A program made the position numbers and the translations under genes. A DNA stretch of 64,000 bases from Janthinobacterium sp. PC23-8 (GTDB taxonomy: Bacteria > Pseudomonadota > Gammaproteobacteria > Burkholderiales > Burkholderiaceae_D), in the NCBI RefSeq assembly GCF_002250505.1, contig NZ_NJGY01000002.1, positions 838,407 through 902,406 on the forward strand. The letters are read 5' to 3'. Under the pieces are notes generated by a model. That model was not told the DNA's origin and did not search any database. It worked only from the letters and a program-made list of their open reading frames with translations. This document shows, piece by piece, positions 57,841 to 64,000 of this stretch; the first letter of the stretch is position 1; each line of letters begins with the position of its first letter.

Positions 57841-60408
57841 ATGAAAAAGCATGTACGCGAAGAGCTCAAGCAGCAACTGAAAGCCGACCGCCAGGTCGTC
57901 ATCGCCGCCTTCCAGGCCGACGGCAAGCCGGAAAAGCTGCTGCGCAACCTGCGCCAGAGCGTCGACGGCGTGCTGGCGCGCGCCTGGGAGGAAGCGGCGC
58001 TGCCATCGGGCACGGCGCTGGTCGGGGTGGGCGGCTATGGCCGCGGCGAACTGTTTCCGTATTCCGATGTCGACTTGCTGATCCTGCTGGAACATGCGCC
58101 CGATGTGCCGACCACGGAAAAGCTCGAAGAGCTGGTACAACTGCTATGGGACCTGGGACTGGAAATCGGCCACAGCATCCGGACCATTGATGAATGCCTG
58201 AGCGAATCGAAAGCCGACATCACGGTGCAGACCAGCTTGCTCGAAGCACGCCTGGTATGTGGCAACGAGGCGCTGTTTACGCAGTTGCAGGAACGCTATG
58301 CGGCGGCGATGGACCCGCAGGCATTCTTCCAGGCCAAGACGGCGGAAATGCGCCAGCGCCACGCCAAGTACGAGGACACGGCCTTCAGCCTGGAACCGAA
58401 TTGCAAGGAAAGCCCGGGCGGCCTGCGCGACCTGCAGGTGATTCTGTGGGTGGCCAAGGCGGCCGGCCTGGCCAGTTCCTGGCGCACCCTGGCCACCGGC
58501 GGCCTGATCACGCTGACCGAGGCACGCCAGTTGATGGAAAAGGAGCGCGCCTTCAAGGATATCCGCGTACGCCTGCACCTGCATGCGGGGCGGCGCGAAG
58601 ACCGGCTGGTGTTCGACGTGCAGACGGCGATCGCCGAATCGCTGGGGCTGCACGCGACCGGCAGCGGCGCCCACATGCGCCGCGCCAGCGAATTTTTGAT
58701 GCAGCGCTATTACTGGGCGGCCAAGACGGTCACGCAACTGAACACCATTTTGCTGCAGAACATCGAGGCACGGCTGTTCCCGCAGGACGACGTGGCCGTC
58801 GTCATCAATCCGCGCTTCAATGAAGTCAACAGCCTGATCGACATCAGCGCCGACGATACGTTCGAGCAATACCCATCGGCGATGCTGGAAATTTTCGTGC
58901 TGATGACCGAGCGGCCCGCACTGAAGGGCATGACCTCGCGCGCCACCCGCGCGCTGTGGCATGCGCGCTTCAAGATCGATGCGGCGTTCCGCCAGGACCC
59001 GCTCAACCGCGCACTGTTCCTGCGCATCATGAAAGCTCCCGTGGGCATTATCCACGCGTTGCGGCGCATGAATGAAATGAGCATCCTCGGGCGCTACCTG
59101 CCCAACTTTCGCCGCATCGTCGGGCAGATGCAGCACGACCTGTTCCATGTCTACACGGTGGACCAGCATATTCTGATGGTGGTGCGTAACATGCGCCGCT
59201 TCACGATGAGCGAACATGCGCACGAATACCCGTATTGCAGCCAGCTGATGGCCGATTTTTCGCAGCCCTGGCTGCTGTACGTGGCGGCCCTGTTCCACGA
59301 TATTGCCAAGGGCCGCGGCGGCGACCACTCCAAGCTCGGCGTGGCCGACGCCAACCAGTTCTGCCACGAGCATGGCCTGTCGGACGAAGACACGGAACTG
59401 GTAGCCTTTCTCGTGGAAAATCATCTGTGCATGTCGCAAGTGGCGCAAAAACAGGATATGTCCGACCCCGACGTGATCGCAGCGTTCGCCAGGGTCGTGG
59501 GCGACGAGCGCCACCTGACGGCGCTGTATCTGCTGACGGTGGCCGATATCCGCGGCACCAGTCCGAAGGTATGGAATGCCTGGAAGGGCAAGCTGCTCGA
59601 AGACCTGTACAAGGTCACCTTGCGCGTGCTGGGCGGCGAGCCGCATTCGGCCGACCGCGAACTGAAGAACCGCCAGCAGGAAGCGCTGGCCACCCTGCGC
59701 CTGTATGGCCTGCCGCCGGACGCGCACCAGAAACTGTGGCAGCAGCTCGACGTGGCGTATTTCCTGCGCCATGACGCGTCCGACATCGCCTGGCAGACGC
59801 GCTCGCTGTATGACAAGCTCGACAGCAAACCACCGGTGGTAAAATGCCGCCTTGCGCCGATCGGCGAAGGCTTGCAGGTGGCCGTGTATGTACCCGACCA
59901 GCCCGACCTGTTCGCGCGCATCTGCGGCTATTTCGACCGCAAGAATTTCAGCATTCTCGACGCCAAGATCCACACCACGAAGAACGGCTACGCGCTCGAC
60001 ACCTTCCTCGTGACGGAGCAGAGCTTTGCCAAGAGCTACCGCGACATCATCAGCCTGATCGAGCATGAACTGGGCCAATTGCTGCTGTCGCAGGCGCCGC
60101 TGCCGCCGCCTGGCAAGGGTCGGCTGTCGCGCCTGTCGCGCACCTTTCCGTTCCAGCCGACGGTCGACCTGCGGCCCGACGAACGGGGCCAGTACTACCT
60201 GCTGTCGGTGGCCGCCAACGACCGCACCGGCTTGCTGTATTCGATCGCCAACGTGCTGACCAAGTACCGCATCAACCTGCATACGGCCAAGATCATGACT
60301 CTGGGCGAGCGGGTCGAGGACGTGTTCCTGGTCGATGGCCCGGCGCTGAACAATGCCCGCAATCAGATCTTGCTGGAAACCGATTTACTCGATGCGCTGA
60401 AAGTATAA
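57841..60408 (+). CDS. glnD: PII uridylyltransferase/uridylyl-removing enzyme
   Basis: The 855-aa protein has the nucleotidyltransferase domain (GVGGYGRGELFPYSDVDLLI), the UTase linker (NCKESPGGLRDLQVILWVAK), the HD hydrolase domain (LFHDIAKGRGGDHSKLG) and two C-terminal ACT domains (PDQPDLFARICGYFDRKNFS; NDRTGLLYSIANVLTKYRIN). It senses glutamine and modifies PII. map-glnD is a common pair. Confidence 0.97.
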   Translation: MKKHVREELKQQLKADRQVVIAAFQADGKPEKLLRNLRQSVDGVLARAWEEAALPSGTALVGVGGYGRGELFPYSDVDLLILLEHAPDVPTTEKLEELVQLLWDLGLEIGHSIRTIDECLSESKADITVQTSLLEARLVCGNEALFTQLQERYAAAMDPQAFFQAKTAEMRQRHAKYEDTAFSLEPNCKESPGGLRDLQVILWVAKAAGLASSWRTLATGGLITLTEARQLMEKERAFKDIRVRLHLHAGRREDRLVFDVQTAIAESLGLHATGSGAHMRRASEFLMQRYYWAAKTVTQLNTILLQNIEARLFPQDDVAVVINPRFNEVNSLIDISADDTFEQYPSAMLEIFVLMTERPALKGMTSRATRALWHARFKIDAAFRQDPLNRALFLRIMKAPVGIIHALRRMNEMSILGRYLPNFRRIVGQMQHDLFHVYTVDQHILMVVRNMRRFTMSEHAHEYPYCSQLMADFSQPWLLYVAALFHDIAKGRGGDHSKLGVADANQFCHEHGLSDEDTELVAFLVENHLCMSQVAQKQDMSDPDVIAAFARVVGDERHLTALYLLTVADIRGTSPKVWNAWKGKLLEDLYKVTLRVLGGEPHSADRELKNRQQEALATLRLYGLPPDAHQKLWQQLDVAYFLRHDASDIAWQTRSLYDKLDSKPPVVKCRLAPIGEGLQVAVYVPDQPDLFARICGYFDRKNFSILDAKIHTTKNGYALDTFLVTEQSFAKSYRDIISLIEHELGQLLLSQAPLPPPGKGRLSRLSRTFPFQPTVDLRPDERGQYYLLSVAANDRTGLLYSIANVLTKYRINLHTAKIMTLGERVEDVFLVDGPALNNARNQILLETDLLDALKV

Positions 60409-60452
60409 GCATCATCTTCAGCGCCGCGCTTCACTTTACCGAAACAAAGACC

Positions 60453-61202
60453 ATGACCGAAGAATTATTACGCCTGTCCAAACGCATGTCAGAACTGGGC
60501 TTGTCCTCGCGCCGCGAAGCCGATGAATGGATCGCTCGCGGCTGGGTGCGCGTGGATGGCAAGGTGGTGTCCGAGCTGGGCAGCAAGGTATATCCGAGCC
60601 AGCACATCACCGTCGAACGCCAGGCTGCCGCCGAGCAGTCCAAGCGCGTTACCGTGCTGATCAACAAACCCGTCGGCTATGTCAGCGGCCAGGCCGAAGA
60701 CGGGTACACGCCGGCGGTGGCGCTGATCAAGGCCGAAAACCGCTGGCTTGAAGACCGCAGCCCGGAACAGTTCCATCCTACCCAGCTGCGCAGCCTGGTG
60801 GCGGCCGGCCGTCTCGACATCGACTCGGTGGGTTTGCTGGTGCTGACCCAGGACGGCCGCGTGGCCAAGCAGTTGATCGGCCACGATACCGACGTCGACA
60901 AGGAATACCTGGTGCGCGTGCAATACACCAAGGGCGACAAGCTGCCGGACAGCGAATTGAAACGACTGAACCATGGCTTGTGGCTGGACGGCAAGCCTTT
61001 GCTGCCGGCCAAGGTGCGCTGGCAAAATGACGACCAGCTGAGCTTTACGCTGCGCGAAGGCAAGAAACGCCAGATACGCCGCATGTGCGAACTGGTCGGG
61101 CTGAAAGTGCTGGGCTTGAAGCGCGTGCGCATCGGCAAGGTCAAGCTGGGCGACTTGCCGACGGGTCAATGGCGCTATCTGAGCGCGGACGAACAGTTTT
61201 AA
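60453..61202 (+). CDS. rluF: 23S rRNA/tRNA pseudouridine synthase (RluF-like)
   Basis: The 249-aa protein has an S4 domain (RLSKRMSELGLSSRREADEW), the catalytic RLDIDSVGLLVLTQDGR (active Asp) and the conserved REGKKRQIRRMCELVGLKVL. The subtype RluF is suggested by the VGYVSGQAEDGYTPAV segment. It modifies uridines in 23S rRNA or tRNA. Confidence 0.85.
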   Translation: MTEELLRLSKRMSELGLSSRREADEWIARGWVRVDGKVVSELGSKVYPSQHITVERQAAAEQSKRVTVLINKPVGYVSGQAEDGYTPAVALIKAENRWLEDRSPEQFHPTQLRSLVAAGRLDIDSVGLLVLTQDGRVAKQLIGHDTDVDKEYLVRVQYTKGDKLPDSELKRLNHGLWLDGKPLLPAKVRWQNDDQLSFTLREGKKRQIRRMCELVGLKVLGLKRVRIGKVKLGDLPTGQWRYLSADEQF

Positions 61203-61238
61203 CCAGCATTCAGGACCAATGGTGTGATCGACAAGCGC

Positions 61239-61261
61239 AATATTTATTTAGTAAATATTGC
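61239..61261. promoter_or_regulatory. Perfect dyad upstream of PilZ gene
   Basis: CAATATTTA-TTTAG-TAAATATTG is a 9-bp perfect inverted repeat 48 bp before the GTG at 61309. It is AT-rich in GC-rich surroundings and has no T run, so an operator is more likely than a terminator. Confidence 0.55.
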
Positions 61262-61308
61262 CGTAAGCCTATACACTATTGCCCAATAGAACTCAAGAGA
61301 CAGACGTT

Positions 61309-62073
61309 GTGAACGATCCCATCCCCAATCCCCTGCGCAAAGGTGCGCCCAGCCTGGCCGATGTTGCCGAACCGATGGCGCCGGGCACCAAGCCGCACCA
61401 CATGAGCGACCCGTGGGATATCGGTGAAACCCTGTGCAGCCTGGCCGACAATGGCGATGCCCTTTCCGTGTACGCCAATGGCAGCGAGAACGCCATCATG
61501 GCGCGCGTGCTGTCGGTCGACGACGAGCTGCCGCAATTTGTGCTGGAACTCAATGAAGGAGAGATGCTGCCCGATGGCAGCGCCACCTTCGTGTCCTGGG
61601 TGCAAAGCGCCAAGCTGCAATTTACCATCAATGGCGAGTGGCAAGCCTATCCCGAGCGGCCCAACGTTTACCTGACCAATTTCCCCAGCCACTGCCTGGT
61701 GCTCGAGCGGCGCGAATCGACGCGCCTGGAAACACCGCTGGGCGTGTACTACCTGGCCGCCTTCGTGCTCGAAGGCCGGCCGTATGAACTGCAACTGTAT
61801 GATTTCTCGGCCGGCGGCATCGGCATGCGTGCCCATCCGCGCGATACGGTCGGCCTGTACGTGGGCCGCAAGCTGTCGCGCGTGCGCCTGGAACTGGGGC
61901 CGAACAAGGTCATGATCGCCGACCTGGAAATCCGCCTGTCGCGCACCTTCCGCTCCTTTTTGCTGGGCGAGCAGATACAGATCGGCTGCCGCTTCCTGAA
62001 CCTGTCGGACGCCATGCACGACGAGCTGGTGGCCTTGCTCGACAATATGGGCAGCGGGCGCAAGGTGCGCTGA
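61309..62073 (+). CDS. ycgR: PilZ-domain flagellar brake protein (YcgR-like)
   Basis: The GTG at 61309 (after AAGAGA) gives 254 aa; TTG at 61279 is an alternative. The N-terminal YcgR domain (GDALSVYANGSENAIMARVL) is followed by PilZ with the c-di-GMP motifs RRESTRLETPLG (RxxxR) and YDFSAGGIGM (DxSxxG). When loaded with c-di-GMP such proteins slow the flagellar motor. Confidence 0.85.
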   Translation: MNDPIPNPLRKGAPSLADVAEPMAPGTKPHHMSDPWDIGETLCSLADNGDALSVYANGSENAIMARVLSVDDELPQFVLELNEGEMLPDGSATFVSWVQSAKLQFTINGEWQAYPERPNVYLTNFPSHCLVLERRESTRLETPLGVYYLAAFVLEGRPYELQLYDFSAGGIGMRAHPRDTVGLYVGRKLSRVRLELGPNKVMIADLEIRLSRTFRSFLLGEQIQIGCRFLNLSDAMHDELVALLDNMGSGRKVR

Positions 62074-62149
62074 AAAACTAGGTCAGCACATTTAACGGTG
62101 TTGAATTAATCGCCGCGCCCGTCAACCGTCACGGGCCGGTAAACGTTGT

Positions 62150-62384
62150 TGCATCAGCCCCACTTCCCCAAAGCAATCATACGCAAGACCGACGTCACCC
62201 AGCACTCTCTGTACAGCTACCGCTCGTTGGAGGAACGCATCCCGGATGCGCATCCATTGCGCAAATTGCGGGTGCTGGTCGACGCCATCCTGGTCAACAT
62301 GAATGATGACTTCCAGGCGCTGTATTCGCGTCGCGGCCGCCCGTCGATGGCCCCGGAGCGCCTGCTGCGCGCCAGCCTGATACG
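62150..62384 (+). pseudogene. N-terminal fragment of IS1182/IS1478-like transposase
   Basis: The frame reads KTDVTQHSLYSYRSLEERIP, DAHPLRKLRVLVDAILVNMN, DDFQALYSRRGRPSMAPERL-LRASLI and then leaves homology at about 62384. This is the start of an IS5-group (IS1182/IS1478-like) transposase. The rest has been replaced by a leftward transposase remnant. Confidence 0.72.
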
Positions 62385-62390
62385 CGATCC

Positions 62391-63181
62391 AGTCCTGGTA
62401 GCGCGCCATGAGCGCGTCCGCCGGCAGCGCCTCGTCATTGCTCAGGATCGCACTCGCGCCGTGCAGCCAAGACGCGCCTTGCGCCACCTGCGGCCACAAG
62501 CCTGCAGTGCGATCCAGGGCGCGCCCGAGCATGTCGGACAGGCGTTTTACTTCCGTGCCCCCCTTTTTTTGCGCGGCTCGCCGCGCGCTGGCATGGATGC
62601 TGGAGAGCTGTTCGTGCAAGCGCAGGCCGTCAAAGACGAGCGGTACGCGCGCGTCATCGGTCAGCGCGCTGCGCATCGCCGCGCAGTATCCCAAGGCGAC
62701 TTCGCCGGTCGGCCCGGGCCGCTGTTCTGCGGCGCGTTCCAGCGGGCACACACCGCGCACCAGTTTCTTGAGTTCTTTCTTGGCATGCCGGTCCGCCTCC
62801 CACAAGGGATGCGCCGCTTCTTTCAGGTAGTGGAAGTGGCACAGCTGATGCGGCACCCCGGGCAGGGCGGTGGCAACCGCCTGACGGATACTGTGCTGGC
62901 CTTCGGACACCACCGCCACTACCGGCACCGGCAGAGCGGCCGCCACATCGGCCAGCAGGCACTGCAGCGCGGCACGCGCCGATGACAGCAGGCTGCGCGC
63001 ACAGCACTTGCCCGGACAGCGTGTCGCGCACCACCCACAAGACCTCATGGCCGACATCGGGCTGCAAGCCGTCAATGGCGAGGATCACGCGTCCTTGGGT
63101 AGCCGGTTGCGCGGTGCGTTGGGGCAAGGTATCAAGCGCCAGGCTGAGCAGGATATCGTACTGCATCAGCAGGTTCGACAC
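62391..63181 (-). pseudogene. Frameshifted transposase remnant
   Basis: The N-terminal part (MSNLLMQYDILLSLALDTLP, VILAIDGLQPDVGHEVLWVV) is in one frame to about 63000. The continuation (VVSEGQHSIRQAVATALPGV, PHQLCHFHYLKEAA, LSDMLGRALDRTAGLWPQVA) is in another, so at least one frameshift. The Asp-containing DGLQPD and the HxxCHFHY block are those of DDE transposases, possibly ISNCY-type. The 3' end is fused to the IS1182-like fragment. Confidence 0.7.
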
Positions 63182-63610
63182 GCTTAGTGCCCATGGGAGA
63201 GGTAAGCAGAAAGTGCCGCCCTAGTTTTTTTCCAGCAGCGCTGGCAAGCCACCAGAAGCAGGCATCGCTGCCACACAACCATGCTACAAAAAAACAACAG
63301 ATGTCTAGACCATCGTCGCAAAAAGACAAAATTATCAACGTTTTTTTTACCCACAGGAAAATTTAATTTATTTAACAATTGATATTATGTAGTTTACTGC
63401 CGCACATACACAGAATCCATCGAGCTTCACTCTGTGAGCGAAGAATCCATGAATAAAAATGAAGCCTTCTTGACAGTCCGACGATAAAAATGGTCTGATG
63501 AATTGCCAGTTTGAACTGCTAAGTTTATAATAATGGTAACTTTGAAAGTAATTTCAAATAACTAAATAAAACCCCAAGGAAACTAAAATTTCCTAGCTGG
63601 AGGATGGACA
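63182..63610 (+). promoter_or_regulatory. Upstream region of the TonB receptor gene
   Basis: About 430 bp without a gene, increasingly AT-rich from 63290. It ends in a long leader with CTGGAGGATGGACA just before ATG. A GGAAACTAAAATTTCC dyad lies at about 63578-63593. Regulation of the receptor gene probably occurs here; no Fur-box match is convincing. Confidence 0.4.
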
Positions 63611-64000
63611 ATGATTGAAAAGAAATTAAGCAAATCCTTGCGCATGATGTTTGCCGGCACTTTGGTCATGAGCGCAGGCTTCATGCACCAGGCCGCACAG
63701 GCGCAGGAAGCCAAGGCTGACGAGAAATTGCAACGCGTGGTTGTCACCGGTTCCGCCATCAAGCGCGTGGATGCGGAAACTGCGGCCCCCGTTGAAATTT
63801 ACACGAAGAAAGACATCGAGCGCACGGGAGCCACCAGCGTTGCCGAATTAATCAAGAACCTCGCCTCTATCGACATCAATGACCAGGGTGAACTGAGCGG
63901 CAACTCCCCTTCCGGTTCCGGCACCACCAACATCAAGATGCGCGGCTTGAGCGAACGCAACGTGCTGATCCTCCTGAACGGCCGCCGCCTGCCGACCAAT
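63611..64000 (+). CDS. TonB-dependent receptor, partial (runs off the right edge)
   Basis: The 130 visible residues include a signal peptide (SLRMMFAGTLVMSAGFMHQA, cut near AQAQE) and the plug-domain start (LQRVVVTGSAIKRVDAETAA; TSVAELIKNLASIDINDQGE; KMRGLSERNVLILLNGRRLP). The VVVTGS and RRLPTN features match receptors for oligosaccharide or siderophore uptake in this group. Substrate unknown. GGAGG lies 8 nt before ATG. Confidence 0.9.
   Translation, partial: MIEKKLSKSLRMMFAGTLVMSAGFMHQAAQAQEAKADEKLQRVVVTGSAIKRVDAETAAPVEIYTKKDIERTGATSVAELIKNLASIDINDQGELSGNSPSGSGTTNIKMRGLSERNVLILLNGRRLPTN

Noticed and set aside
61261..61300. Sigma-28 flagellar promoter upstream of the PilZ gene
   Set aside because: A GCCGTAAG box resembles the -10 element but no TAAA-type -35 element lies at the right distance.

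Overview
The window looks like a chromosome segment of a high-GC betaproteobacterium, most probably an Oxalobacteraceae member of the Janthinobacterium/Duganella/Massilia group. This rests on gene order (rpsB-tsf-pyrH-frr-uppS-cdsA-dxr-rseP-bamA-skp-lpxD-fabZ-lpxA-lpxB-rnhB; smpB divergent from ratA-rnfH; map-glnD; ppsA divergent from ppsR) and on the feel of the proteins. No database search was possible, so the genus is inference.

Positions 1 to about 31,700 are the early and lysogeny half of a lambdoid prophage whose structural half lies off the left edge. The switch sits at 10.7-14.8 kb. A leftward cro-like gene heads an operon of small proteins, KilA-N, a C5 cytosine methyltransferase, a Ref-type nuclease, a helicase-methyltransferase fusion and replication genes (11,070 down to 1). 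A rightward LexA/CI-type repressor follows, then an AT-richer cargo block (11.9-14.2 kb), a 450-nt hairpin-rich non-coding stretch, and a second operator-covered promoter (14,682-14,723). That promoter drives a long rightward operon of tightly overlapping genes: many small proteins, RecT, a YqaJ-type exonuclease, an RdgC-FtsK-gamma fusion, a DUF5131 protein, an ASCH-like protein, a PD-(D/E)XK nuclease with an SNF2 helicase, then excisionase and integrase. The order cro / cI / cargo / second operator / recombination / xis / int matches phage lambda, with the cargo in the place of rexAB. The same 18-bp operator sequence occurs at both early promoters in opposite orientation.

Positions 31.7-41 kb are host genes: rnfH, ratA, smpB, an H-NS-like gene, an SPFH protein with NfeD, dps, ppsA, ppsR and a hypothetical protein. 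Positions 41.0-56.6 kb form the large leftward rpsB-to-rnhB cluster for translation factors, isoprenoid, phospholipid and lipid A synthesis and outer-membrane assembly. It has a recognisable promoter upstream of rpsB and a 116-bp palindromic repeat between frr and pyrH. Positions 57-62.1 kb carry map, glnD, an rluF-like pseudouridine synthase and a PilZ/YcgR-like gene rightward. Positions 62.1-63.2 kb are a scar of two fused broken transposase genes. The window ends inside a TonB-dependent receptor gene.

The most interesting parts are the cargo block in the rexAB position with its non-coding neighbour, the C5 methyltransferase with about twelve repeats between its catalytic motifs, the RdgC-FtsK-gamma fusion, the helicase-methyltransferase fusion, and a D-armless tRNA-like structure in the early operon.
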